Made by a program: the position numbers and the translations under genes
DNA from: Haliscomenobacter sp.
GTDB taxonomy: Bacteria; Bacteroidota; Bacteroidia; Chitinophagales; Saprospiraceae
Direction: 5' to 3'
Assembly (NCBI GenBank): GCA_016713275.1
Contig: JADJPL010000006.1
Location: 186,001 to 250,000, forward strand
Length of the DNA: 64,000 nucleotides
Part shown: one piece after another, positions 18,492 to 28,223 of the stretch
Layout of the letters: each line of letters opens with the position of its first letter
Numbering within the stretch: position 1 is the first letter of the stretch
Notes under the pieces: generated by a model
What the model was told of the DNA's origin: nothing
Database searches by the model: none
The model's input: only the letters and a program-made list of their open reading frames with translations

Positions 18492-19813
18492 TTACGATAC
18501 TTTGACTTTTTGCCAAAGGTGGCCCATCGGCAGGCGGCTTAGAGCGGCGCCCCATGCCTTGAAAATATTGGCCTGCCGAATGGGAATTATATTCGACAGC
18601 AACCGTTGGCCCACCGTCACATTGACAATTACGGAAAAGAGTACGGCGAAAGCGGCGCCCATATTTCCCCACCATGGGACCAGGGCCAGGCTAAACAACA
18701 CGTTCGAGACCATACTGCCTGCTAATACGAAAAAGTTCAGCCGGGGGTTTCCGATCGCGTCCAGCGTGATCCCGAACAAACGGCCCCAGATTTTGGGAAA
18801 TACCGCCAGTAACAAGATCTGAAGCAAAGGAGCAGAGGAGACGTATTGCGGGCCTGCCAACGCGTGCAAAATGTTTTTGGCAAACAGCATGATCAACCCG
18901 GTAAACGGAATCATGGCCGCGAGCAGCACGGCCAGGGTGCGTTCGTACAGGCGGGCTACCGCTGTTTTTCCCTGGCTGTTGAACGCTTCCGCCACCTTGG
19001 GGTAGAGCATTTGAGACAGGCCGGTCAGGGGTAATTCGATGTAGTGGATCACCCGGGAAGCGACGTTGTACAGCGCTACGGCCGCCGGGTTGAGCAGCGC
19101 GCCGAGGAGCATGACGTCGAGTTTGTTGTAGAGCATGGAGAACAGATTGGTTCCCATCGCATACTTTCCGAACTGGAATAGCCGCCCAATCCATTGCCTT
19201 TGAAGCGCTCCGAACCGGAGGTACTGCGGCCGGTAGAGCAAAAAGACGGCTAGCGAAAGGGCAGCCGCCGCATTTTGCCACAGAGCGGCCTCCTGGAGGG
19301 TTAATCCGTCTTTTTGCCACCAAAGAGCGCCCGAGAAAAAAGCGCCAAAGGCGAGCTTTGACCAAAAGACCCCTTTGAAGTCATCGCGAAGGATGTGGGC
19401 GTTGTCGAAATAACGCGCCGTGCCGTACAACAAGGCAAAAGGCAGGTACAGCCATGCCAGGGAAAGCAGTTCGGGCGCCGACCACAGGATGCCGAGAACA
19501 GGAGCCGCAGCAGCCAGCAACAGTCCCAGGGCAAGCCCTGCCGCAAGATTCAAAGCGATGCCTGCGCTTAAAATCAATGGGGTTTCGCCAGGGGTGTTTT
19601 GGAAAGGCTGATCGTGCCGTTTTGCGTCAAACCCATCCGGGCCATTTCGGCAAAAGCGGTCAGCGCGGTATACAGCGTCCAAACCCCCAGGTCGCGTTCC
19701 GGCCAGATTCGCACCAGCAATAGAAAATTAAGGAACGCAAAGCCCAGTTGCGCGCCATGCCCGAGCATGGCATAGATTCCGGCTTTCAGCCAATAGGCGT
19801 TTCCTTTTTTCAT
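18492..19813 (-). CDS. polysaccharide flippase, Wzx/MATE-like (one frameshift)
   Basis: Repaired, ~440 residues with about 12 membrane segments. It starts MKKGNAYWLKAGIYAMLGHG and has the family-typical AQLGFAFLNFLLLVRIW first helices. The frame stops at LSKTPLAKPH and resumes as GETPLILSAGIALNLAAG; adding one C to the CCCC run at 19591-19594 joins them. Flippases move lipid-linked repeat units across the inner membrane. It follows the GT4 gene at 19817 with three bases between them, so it is in the same operon. Confidence 0.87.
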
Positions 19814-19816
19814 CGC

Positions 19817-21004
19817 TTAAGCTACTTGGGCCTGCGATGGTCGATCGAAACCGGCGGAGTCGGTCAGGCGGGTGTAGACGCTCTCGACCTCCCGGGCTAT
19901 TTTTTTCCAGCTGTACTGAGAGATCACCCAGTTGCGGCCCCAGGCGCCCAGCTCGGCGGCTTTGCGCGGCTGGCTGAACAGGGCGTTGATGGCCTCTGCC
20001 ATGGCGGCAGGGTCTCCAGGAGGAAAGAGGTAGCCGTTTTTTCCGGGGAGAATCATTTCGTTGATGCCGGGCACATCGGCGCCCAGCGTGGGTTTTCCCG
20101 CCAGGTTGGCTTCCATGAGCACGATTCCCTGAGACTCGTGAAAAGAGGGCAACACGAGGGCGAAACTTTGTTCGAGGTGGTGGAATACTTCGCCGATAGG
20201 CAGCACGCCCGTCAGTTCGATGCGGTCCCCTAGCCCTAATTCGGCAATCCGCTTCTGGAGGTTGCGCGCTTCCGGGCCTCCTCCGATCATCTTTAACCGG
20301 ATGTCGGGTTGTACCCACAGCATGCTTTCCACGAGTGGGTAAATTCCTTTGATGGTCGAAAGCCTTCCCACAAACAGCAGTTGCTTTCCTTGGGGCGCTC
20401 CCGCCTGGACCGGTATGCGGGTATTGATTCCATTATAAATCAAGCGCAGGTTGTTTGTCGCGGCCTGAATGGACTCCAGTTCGTTCACTACTTCCTGGCT
20501 GATGGCAATCACGGCGTCGGAGTGGTCTGCGGCGCGTTTTTCCAGTCTGGTCGCCAGTTTCAAATGGAGATACCGGTCGAGCGGATTTTTGTACTCGCCT
20601 TTTGACCAGGGAATTTCCAACGAGTAAAGCCGGTGGACGGTGGTGACGACCGGCAGTTTGCGCTTTCCGGGGCCTGGGTAGAGGTATCCGCTGCGTCCGT
20701 GCACGTGAACGACGTCGAACCGAGCGGCATTTTTTTCTACCCACCGCACGGCAGCGAGGTTGAAAGAGAGCTCCGACAGGGTATTGGAGAGCACGGGGAG
20801 CAGGCGTGCGGGCAGATACGGGATTTCGTAAATGCGCACCCCTTGGTCTTCCCACGTCCGGGCGCCTTTTTTGAGGCTGCCGGCGGTAAGGATACTTACC
20901 TCGTGGCCGCGTTGGAGCAGGGATTGGCTCAATTCCCAAACGTGGGTCTGTATTCCCCCTTTGTACGTGTGGGGCAACGATTTAGAGATCATTAATACGC
21001 GCAT
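19817..21004 (-). CDS. glycosyltransferase family 4
   Basis: The 395-residue GT-B enzyme has an N-terminal MRVLMISKSLPHTYKGGIQTHV with the Gly-rich acceptor loop, a C-terminal LFVGRLSTIKGIYPLVES, and the E-x7-E motif in PSFHESQGIVLMEANLAG. It is a retaining transferase working on lipid-linked acceptors in the cytoplasm. The start overlaps the 3' end of a 43-codon membrane ORF (20982-21113) by 23 bases, and the flippase follows after three bases. Confidence 0.92.
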   Translation of the reverse strand: MRVLMISKSLPHTYKGGIQTHVWELSQSLLQRGHEVSILTAGSLKKGARTWEDQGVRIYEIPYLPARLLPVLSNTLSELSFNLAAVRWVEKNAARFDVVHVHGRSGYLYPGPGKRKLPVVTTVHRLYSLEIPWSKGEYKNPLDRYLHLKLATRLEKRAADHSDAVIAISQEVVNELESIQAATNNLRLIYNGINTRIPVQAGAPQGKQLLFVGRLSTIKGIYPLVESMLWVQPDIRLKMIGGGPEARNLQKRIAELGLGDRIELTGVLPIGEVFHHLEQSFALVLPSFHESQGIVLMEANLAGKPTLGADVPGINEMILPGKNGYLFPPGDPAAMAEAINALFSQPRKAAELGAWGRNWVISQYSWKKIAREVESVYTRLTDSAGFDRPSQAQVA

Positions 21005-21113
21005 GGCGATCGTGGGTTTTTGTTTTAAAAAAAGCAGAGGTATTGCGGATTCCCAGGAATAACCCCAGGAGGAAAAAAGGCAGAATCAGGTGCCAGGGCA
21101 TTCCTTGTCCCAT
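20982..21113 (-). CDS. small membrane protein, 43 residues
   Basis: ATG at 21113 follows the GT2 stop TGA (21115-21117) after one base, and the frame runs 43 codons into the next GT4 gene. The product reads MGQGMPWHLILPFFLLGLFL with one hydrophobic helix, then a basic tail ending DRHARINDL. Tight packing on both sides suggests a translated gene. No family is recognised. It could be an accessory subunit of the synthase complex, or a chance frame. Confidence 0.5.
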   Translation of the reverse strand: MGQGMPWHLILPFFLLGLFLGIRNTSAFFKTKTHDRHARINDL

Positions 21114-21114
21114 A

Positions 21115-22296
21115 TCATTTGGTTTTTGAGGTATTGGAATCGGAATCGTGGGCGGTATGTAAAAACCGCTTGAGGGCCTTGCGCCAGTATTTCATCGAGG
21201 CGATTTGAAGCCAGAGGACGTATGGAATGCGCCACAGGGCTGCGCGGTAAGGCCGTCGGTAAAGATGGCGGGGAAAAGCCAGCAAAAAGGCCAGTACGCT
21301 GGCTGCAAACCAAGCGCCGGAGAAAAGGGCCAGCGGGAGGCTTACCAGCAGTCCGGCCAGGAAACCCAGGAAAAGCAAGGCGGGAGTAAATAAGCGCGGA
21401 GGCAGGATCATTTGCAGCGCTTTGTTGAAAAAATCGGCGTTGCCTTTAACCACCAGCGCCAGGGCCGCTTTAGGCAAAAACCGGCCCGCATAGTGAAATT
21501 GGGCCGCGATCCATCGTCCGCGTTGCTTGGCGAATTGACTGCTTTGGCGCACCTTTTCGTCGAGCACCCGGGCGTTGGGTTCGTATTCAATGCGGATTCC
21601 GCGTTGGGTAAGCTTGAGTTCGAGCTCTTTGTCGAACCCGCCGATGGCATTTACCGTGGACATGATTTCCGTGAAAAGCGCATAGTCAAACGCCATGCCG
21701 GAGCCTGCAAGCCGTGCCGAAAAGCCCAGCATGCGCTGTCCCGTACCGTAAATCTGGTTGTTGATGTCTTCGCTGGCGCCATCCAGAATGGCGAGGGGCG
21801 TGTCGAGGTTCTTGGCTACCCGGCGGCCTTGAACTGCCTGGTATCCCGCATGCATGGCGGCATTGATGGTTTTCAGGAAACCGGGTTCCATCCAGTTGTC
21901 GGCGTCCAGAATGACGACGGCGTCGTAGGAGGCAGGAAGCGCTTTGAGCGCCAGGTTGAGGGCCTTCGACTTGGTGCTTTGGTCCATTGCTACCTGAAGG
22001 ATGCGAATGGGTAGTTGCCCCATCCGGGCAAGGGTTTCGGGTTGGAGCTGATCTGCAATGACGATCACTTCGAACAACTCCTGGGGATAATCCTGTTCGA
22101 GCGCTTTTTTTGCGGTTTCGGCAATGACGCGATCTTCGCGGTAGGCAGGAATCAGGACGGCAAATTTCCGCTGGATCTTGTCTTTGGCCGGCATCCTCCT
22201 TGGGCGGAATAAACCGGCTGCCGAGAACACCAACTGGTAGCCTGCGGCAAAGGCCAGGTAAATAAGCAGCGCGTATATAGGTATGGCGGTCCACAT
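21115..22296 (-). CDS. membrane glycosyltransferase family 2
   Basis: The 393-residue protein has an N-terminal membrane segment, a GT2 core (AVLIPAYREDRVIAETAKK, VVILDADNWMEPGFL with the DXD, IGGFDKELELKLTQRG) and a SQFAKQRGRWIAAQF stretch that matches the Q-x-x-R-W processivity motif loosely (QRGRW). Three C-terminal membrane segments follow. It resembles BcsA/HasA-type processive enzymes without the PilZ domain. It lies 11 bases after a tiny membrane ORF in the cluster and before the 43-residue one. Confidence 0.9.
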   Translation of the reverse strand: MWTAIPIYALLIYLAFAAGYQLVFSAAGLFRPRRMPAKDKIQRKFAVLIPAYREDRVIAETAKKALEQDYPQELFEVIVIADQLQPETLARMGQLPIRILQVAMDQSTKSKALNLALKALPASYDAVVILDADNWMEPGFLKTINAAMHAGYQAVQGRRVAKNLDTPLAILDGASEDINNQIYGTGQRMLGFSARLAGSGMAFDYALFTEIMSTVNAIGGFDKELELKLTQRGIRIEYEPNARVLDEKVRQSSQFAKQRGRWIAAQFHYAGRFLPKAALALVVKGNADFFNKALQMILPPRLFTPALLFLGFLAGLLVSLPLALFSGAWFAASVLAFLLAFPRHLYRRPYRAALWRIPYVLWLQIASMKYWRKALKRFLHTAHDSDSNTSKTK

Positions 22297-22307
22297 GGTC
22301 TGTTCGG

Positions 22308-22382
22308 TTATTTTGATTCGATCGCGTTTTTTTCATAAAGCACATACGCGAGTGCGATGACGACGATTAGGTTAAAGAGCAT
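22308..22382 (-). CDS. tiny membrane peptide, 24 residues
   Basis: ATG at 22382 lies five bases after the polymerase stop codon, and the stop lies 11 bases before the GT2 start. The product reads MLFNLIVVIALAYVLYEKNA, then IESK: one hydrophobic helix and a charged end. Position and shape suggest a small membrane accessory peptide. The evidence is packing and composition only, so it may be a leader or a chance frame. Confidence 0.4.
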   Translation of the reverse strand: MLFNLIVVIALAYVLYEKNAIESK

Positions 22383-22387
22383 GGTTT

Positions 22388-23878
22388 TTACGATTCGTTG
22401 GTTATTTTGAATAGCGGTGGTTCTTGTTCTTTTGCGGTTTTTGCCCGTTCCCGTTCGAGGATTTTGTCGAACAGGGGCGCCATGAAAATCAAAGGCAAAG
22501 CGAGGTTCATGACCATACCGGTGGGCATTTGGCTGAATACCTGGTTGCCGTAGCTGGCCAGCAACACGCCGCCAAACCCGCTGTACAGGGCGATCGTCTT
22601 GATCCGAAGGGCCTGGTCTTTGAGCTGGTAGATGATTGCCCCTCCTTTTCCCAGGAAATAGCCGAGGATAAACAGGTGCAGGCATAATCCGACTACGCCC
22701 GTTTCCGCCCAAATTTTCACATAGTAGCTATCGGTAGGCGTGCTCCCCAAAAATGTTCCGGGCGAAAAGCGGTTTCCCCAGAAACCAGCCGAGCCGACGC
22801 CTCCGCCAAAAGGGCGGTTTTGCAGGTAGTTGCCAAACTGGATTTGGTTTTGGAGCCGCGCGTTCAGGGAGGGATCGGAAAAATCGAGGGCGGTGCGCAT
22901 GCGCCGGACCGGCTCTACGCCGTGGAGTACATACGTGTATTTAAGCATATAGAACGATAGGCCCATCAGGAATATACCGGCCAGAAGCGTCTTGAAATTC
23001 CGGCTGACCACCATGTACAACAGGATGCCCGCGCCGGGTACCGCAAGCGCGCCGCGGGTACCGGAAATGAAAAACCCGATCAGGGTGAGGGCCGCACCAA
23101 GGAGCAGGAAGGACCGGCGTTTCCAACTCATCGGGGCGAGCGCGGCAATAGCGCTCACCAGCGAAAACATGGCCTGGGAGGAGCCAAACTGCCCCGCGTC
23201 GCTGTAAAACGAAAACACCCGGAGCACGCCGGAAAGCACGTGCTCGTCCTGGTGGTTTTCTACCCAATGCCAGTAGTTTTCAGCGGCATTGGGACCAAGG
23301 ATGCGTTGCCTCAGGCCCCACAATGCGCCCAGGATGGATATGCCCACCGCGATCGTTAAAAAGTTGTCCAGATGCCTGGGATGCCGCAGGTAGATGAACG
23401 CCAGCCCAAAAGCGAGCAATTGGTAAAACCCAACGCCCCGCATGGCGTAAAACCAGGCTTCAAGGCTCCGCATTTCGGGGTTGGCCAACTGCAGGAGGAT
23501 ATACCCAAACCAGATAGCGGCCAGGAGCATGGCATCGTTGCGCAGCGGGCGCCAGTTTCCCATCCGGAAAAGCTGGAAAAACATGCCCAGCCAGCCGATA
23601 ACCAGCAGCGCATCCAGCCCTAAGCCCCAGGGAGCGCGCACATACAGCGACAAGCCGGAAAACACAAAAGAGAATACCAGAGCGCTCCACAACGCGATTT
23701 TGGGATCTCGGAATGTTTGAATTCCCAACAGCGCAAGGACAGGCAAACCGGCCATCGTCAACGCGGCGGCTAAGCCGAGTTTGGCGATAACCGCCGCCAG
23801 CGCCAACGCCAGTCCCAGGCCTGCTGCCTGGAGCGCTGGGTGGTGGAGAAGGGCCGATCCGCTTGATTTGGTATACAC
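22388..23878 (-). CDS. O-antigen ligase/polymerase-like protein (Wzy type)
   Basis: The product has ~496 residues and 10-12 membrane segments, with a large periplasmic loop near residues 340-400 (FGGGVGSAGFWGNRFSPGT) that fits the Wzy/WaaL family (PF04932). No ATG lies before the first helices, so I propose GTG at 23878 (VYTKSSGSALL); the open frame further upstream overlaps the GT4 gene. It probably polymerises the lipid-linked repeat unit in the periplasm. Five bases separate its stop from the 24-residue membrane ORF. Confidence 0.82.
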   Translation of the reverse strand: MYTKSSGSALLHHPALQAAGLGLALALAAVIAKLGLAAALTMAGLPVLALLGIQTFRDPKIALWSALVFSFVFSGLSLYVRAPWGLGLDALLVIGWLGMFFQLFRMGNWRPLRNDAMLLAAIWFGYILLQLANPEMRSLEAWFYAMRGVGFYQLLAFGLAFIYLRHPRHLDNFLTIAVGISILGALWGLRQRILGPNAAENYWHWVENHQDEHVLSGVLRVFSFYSDAGQFGSSQAMFSLVSAIAALAPMSWKRRSFLLLGAALTLIGFFISGTRGALAVPGAGILLYMVVSRNFKTLLAGIFLMGLSFYMLKYTYVLHGVEPVRRMRTALDFSDPSLNARLQNQIQFGNYLQNRPFGGGVGSAGFWGNRFSPGTFLGSTPTDSYYVKIWAETGVVGLCLHLFILGYFLGKGGAIIYQLKDQALRIKTIALYSGFGGVLLASYGNQVFSQMPTGMVMNLALPLIFMAPLFDKILERERAKTAKEQEPPLFKITNES

Positions 23879-23960
23879 TGGTTTCTTTTTTTTTACAAAG
23901 GTAAAGGGGATGGGAAGGGGCTGCCGGATGGTTCGATTTTTGGAGGGAATCCGTGGGTTT

Positions 23961-25177
23961 TTAGGCGAAATCCTCAGGGAATGCGGAATCCTGCGCCGGA
24001 TCGGATAACCCAAGAATGCGCTCCAGTTCGTTGCCCCGGTTTTCCCAGGAATGGCGTTCTGCGAGCGCCATGCGGGCTTGCACCAGGTCGATCGAACGAT
24101 CTTCAAGCGCGCTTCGGAGCTCCTGGACAAACGAGGCGGGGGTAGCGGCAATAGAAATCCAGGGCTCGAAATCGCTCAGATCGCCAAAAGGCGTTGCCAC
24201 CACCCCTTTCCCCAGCGCGAGGTATTCGTTGATTTTCATCGGGTAAATTGCTGCTGTGAGTTTATTGCGGACAAACGGGATCAGTCCTGCCCCAAACTGC
24301 CAGACATAGGCCGGGAGTTCTTCCGGGGGTTTGGGCCCCAGGAAAACAGCGTTCGGATGGCGCTCCAGGAGAGATCTTCCCCGTTCGCTGAGTACGCGCC
24401 CAATGAAGACGAACAGGGTGTCGGGCATGGAGCGGATCACCTGGTCGAGCAATTCGAAATCCAGGCGGTCGTCAACCGAACCAATATAACCGGCAATCCG
24501 TAGGTATTTTTCTTTTTCCGGGATAGGCGCCGGATGCGCCGCCGCGCGAAACTGATGCAGGTCTACTCCGTTTTTCACGACGAAGCAATGGGGCGTTTCT
24601 TTCGCTTTTTCCCGTTGCAAATGGGTAGACGTGGTCACGGTTACATCGGCTTTTCGCAGGAACGCTTTTTCCAGGCGCGCGCCGTGCTTGCCCACCCAGG
24701 GCGCCGCGCTGATCTCGTCGTAGCAATAATACGCCAGCAGGGATTCTCCCAGCTTGCCTTTCATCGCCAGCCCCAATCCGGGCTGGAAAGCGTTTACTAC
24801 GACAGGGCGGTGCATCTCCAGCGCGCGCATGGCGCGGCGGATAGCCCACAGCGCCAGGACCGCGTTCAGCTTCTGAACGATGTCGTGCGCGCGGGCAGGA
24901 AGCCCATTCGCCGGAATAAACGGCGGCAAGGTCAGTACGTGCAGACGGGCGCCCTGTTTTCCTTCGACTTCGCGCAGCCGGGGGAGAAACCCAAAATCCG
25001 CCGGACAGGCGCCGGACCGCGTTTCCGCCATCCTCTCCACACATCCAGCCAGGTATACGTATATTCCACGTACAGAACCTGATGGCGAACCGACAGCTCT
25101 TTCATCAGCTGTACGGTGGATGTGAGGTAGTCGCCTTCCCAGGAAGGAAGGCCTATACAAAGCACATTTTTTCTCAT
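23961..25177 (-). CDS. glycosyltransferase, GT4-like (one frameshift)
   Basis: Repaired, ~405 residues. The N-terminal frame starts MRKNVLCIGLPSWEGDYLTS at 25177 and reads to ILGFSP; adding one C to the CCCCC run at 24980-24984 joins it to RLREVEGKQGARLHVLTLPP. The C-terminal half has YIGSVDDRLDFELL, VFIGRV, NAVFLGPKPPEELP and KINEYLALGKGVVATPFGD, the GT-B nucleotide-sugar site. It resembles the teichuronic acid/TuaH-like group. It is likely the next transferase after the Wzz-kinase gene (gap 54 bases). Confidence 0.85.
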
Positions 25178-25231
25178 CGCGTTGGGGGTTTTGCCACCGG
25201 AGAAGGAGGAGGGTTTATCTAAGGTTATGGA

Positions 25232-27443
25232 TCAACGGGTTGGGTTTGCGGCAAGCCCTGCGGCGGCGGCGGCGCGTTTGGCCCGCCAGCGCCACGCCCC
25301 CGGCTTTTGGGGAATATCGCCGAAGCTGTCCTCCAGCGCCCCTTCCGGAGCGCCGTTAAGCAGAAGCCGGACCGGACCGGCAGCGCACCGCTGCAACGTC
25401 TGAAGCGCCATCCGGTCTGCAGCGCGCCAGGCGCGGTCGGACCGGACGGTCAGCACCGCTAAATCGGCCTGGCGCACGATGGAAATCGGATATTGCGAAG
25501 CAAGCAGGGCGGGGATTTCCAGGATGAGGTAGTCGTACGAACCCCAATCGGCGATCTGCGGGCCAGCTCCTGCCATTCCTGTAAGTTGAAAAAGGAGTAT
25601 CCTTCGGCGTAGGCATGGTTGTCGGGGTGTTGTTCTGCACCGGCGGAGGAAGCAGGGTACAGGTATAATACGCGGTGCATTGAAGCCCGGAGTTGCTGCA
25701 GAACGACCTCAATGGCAAACGTCTTTCCTTCCTGGGTTCTCGTACTGGCAAACAGGATTTTCCGGGGGGAGGCGGCGCCGGCCGGATACGTTTCCAGGTT
25801 GATCTGCTGCGTCAGCAGGGACGCGGCCCGGTGCGCAGCAACGCATAGTCCATTTTATGGCGGCGGTAGGGGGCCGCAGGAAAGGCAGGAAGAACGCCCA
25901 GCAGGTTCAGCCCAATGATGCGTTTGATTTCCAATGGGTTTTTTAAGGTGGTGTCGGTAAACTCCAGAACGAGAGCCAGCGCGAGTACCAGGAAAAATCC
26001 GGCCAGGAAAGCGGCGATCACGAGGAGCAGACGTTTGGAACCGGCAGCTTCGGTGGGGTAAAACGGCGCGTCGAGCACCCGGAGGTTGGCCGACATCAGG
26101 GTGTTTTGCATGTGGAGCCGGGCCTGGTTGTAGCTGTGCAGGTTTTCCAGGTACGCGTCTTCGGCGAGGGCGATTTCCCGTTCGATTTTTTTGAGGGAAG
26201 AACCCCAGGGAGCAAATTGGCTGTAGATTTCCGAGAATTCCTGCTGCCGTTGTCCATAAGCTTTGATCCGGGCTTTGGCTTTTTCAAAAAGAACCACTTG
26301 ATCCAGCCATTTTAACAGCACTTCCGTTGTGGCTACCCCATCGGGAGTTTGGTTAAAGGCAAAGGCCTTTTGCGCGTAATTTTTTATGCCTGCCTGGAGT
26401 TCTTCAAACCGGGTTTTCAACGCTTTGACTTTGTCGGGGTTGGCGGTTTCCGGGTCGGCGCCCAACAATTCGTACTTGGCCAGCATATCGGCTACCAGGG
26501 TCAGTTCCTTGCGTTTTTCAAGGAGTTCATCGTTGAGTTTGGAGAGCTTTACCTTATTGCCAAGTTGCGTTTCCAGGTTGGACAAGGCCGATTGCATCGC
26601 CTGCATTTCCATGTTTTCGTTGAAATAGGCTTCGTCGAGGTCCTCTTTCCGATCCGCAATAAAACGGGTTTGCTCGTAGTAGTTGATGATCTTGTTTTCT
26701 ACCTGAAAGGCGAGGAGCTTTTCTTCTGCGTTGCGAAGCTGGGCGGCGGTTTCTTCGGTGGCGCGCCGGAAAGATTCCAGCACGGAGGTGGATTGGCTTT
26801 CTTTCAGTTCGCGTTGTTTTTTAATAAAAATGCCGCTCCACAGGCGCAGGCTATGCTGGCAAATCGCCGGATCGGTGGAGACGCCCGTGAATTCCAGCAG
26901 GTCGCTGGAAGGTTTGCGTTCCGAGTGGTAGTGTTTTTTCAAATAATCGATTCCAAAGTATTCGGTATCGGAGTGGATGAGGCGTTCGACCGGGTTTCCG
27001 AGTCCGCTTTGCGCATACTGACGCACGTTGAAAGCGGTTTGATCGAGGGTGGAATCGGCGAGCGCTTCGCGGAGCGAAAGCGGCAGCGCTTTTTCGATTG
27101 ATCCGAAATTCTCCGCCAGAACCCACTGGGGGTCTGGTTCGCGTACCATCAGATACTGGGCGATGAGCAGGACGGAAAGCTCTTCCATGGTTTCATGGGC
27201 CATGGATAAAGTCACGAGGTTCATGAGCTCGTTGTTGGCGTATTCCCGGTCGGTATGGCTGCCGGAAGAATGCCTTTCGATGGTATACCCCGACACCAAG
27301 CCCGTATTGATGATGGTTTTAGAGGTATATTCTTTTTTGTAGCCCATCGTGAGGACGAATACCGTGGCGCCCATCAGAAAGGCGGTTCCCAGCATGAGGC
27401 GGAGATGCTGCCGGAGGAGGCGGATAAAATCAGAGAGGTTCAT
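25232..27443 (-). CDS. Wzz-type chain-length protein fused to a degenerate BY-kinase domain (two frameshifts)
   Basis: Repaired, ~737 residues. MNLSDFIRLLRQHLRLMLGT opens a Wzz domain with membrane segments near 15-35 and ~480-505 (LLLVIAAFLAGFFLVLAL) and a long periplasmic coiled coil. A cytoplasmic P-loop domain follows, with Walker A RTQEGKTFAIEV. The A' motif lacks the usual Asp (VLYLYPASSAG), Walker B reads YLILEIPAL (usual YIIIDTPP), and no tyrosine cluster ends the protein. The frame breaks at ~25828 (missing C) and ~25560 (missing G). It probably sets chain length with export proteins; kinase activity is doubtful. Confidence 0.85.
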
Positions 27444-27479
27444 GCGATGCGTAATTAAATTGGAGGTGGTTAAAAGGGG

Positions 27480-28223
27480 TTATTGTTTTTCGGTTATTTC
27501 CAAAGAAGCGCCGGTGAGTTCTTTCAAGGCGAAAAAATGCAGCATCAGTTCTCCTTTGGCTTTTTCGAAGCTTTCTTCCAGCGTGGAAAGGCGGGCAATG
27601 GCTTCGTTGTATTCGGACAGGGGCAAGGCGCCTTCGAGGAAGTATTTTTCAGCTGCTTCGAGCGTGGTGCTCCGGTTCTCGATCTCTTTGGTTTTCACCC
27701 GGATCACGTTGAGCCAGGTTTGCACCTGGGTATATTCCCGGATGACGGCCTCGCGGACCTGGAGTTCTATCTGGGCGTGCGTCAGGCGTTCGATTTCTGT
27801 TTCCTGAGCGGCGACGCGGACGCGGACGTTGCGGGACCACAAGTCGCCGAAAGGCAAGCGGATAGCGGCGCCGATGTTGTAATACGTGTTGCTGCGGTCG
27901 GTGAGCACCGCGTTATTGGTTCCGCCTACTTCGATGGCGTCGTAGATCAGGTTGTTGCCCAATTGGTAATTCCCATTGACGAGCACGTAATCCGCCCATT
28001 TCCGGCGCGCCAGTTTCGTTTCGTTTTCTTTTTGTTCGATTCGAACTCCCTGGGCTTTGAGCAGAGGCGATTTGATCAATGCTTCGGCGATCAGATCGTC
28101 TACCGGGCGGACGATGAGGGCCTCGCTTTGCAGCACGATCGGGGAGGCGGTTTGGGCGCGCAGGGCCGCAGCGGGCAATACGAGCAGAAAAACCCACAGG
28201 TTTTTTAATAAAGCAGGGCTCAT
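27480..28223 (-). CDS. half-length TolC-like outer-membrane protein
   Basis: The 247-residue product has the signal peptide LWVFLLVLPAAALRAQT after ATG 28223. The rest resembles one TolC repeat: SPLLKAQGVRIEQKENE, the beta-barrel-like YVLVNGNYQLGNNLIYDA, then long amphipathic helices (ETEIERLTHAQIELQVREAV). Full TolC proteins have two such repeats (~450 residues). Short versions occur in Bacteroidota polysaccharide clusters and may assemble as a larger oligomer. The frame is open upstream into the acyltransferase without a stop, so ATG 28262 is also possible. Confidence 0.75.
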   Translation of the reverse strand: MSPALLKNLWVFLLVLPAAALRAQTASPIVLQSEALIVRPVDDLIAEALIKSPLLKAQGVRIEQKENETKLARRKWADYVLVNGNYQLGNNLIYDAIEVGGTNNAVLTDRSNTYYNIGAAIRLPFGDLWSRNVRVRVAAQETEIERLTHAQIELQVREAVIREYTQVQTWLNVIRVKTKEIENRSTTLEAAEKYFLEGALPLSEYNEAIARLSTLEESFEKAKGELMLHFFALKELTGASLEITEKQ

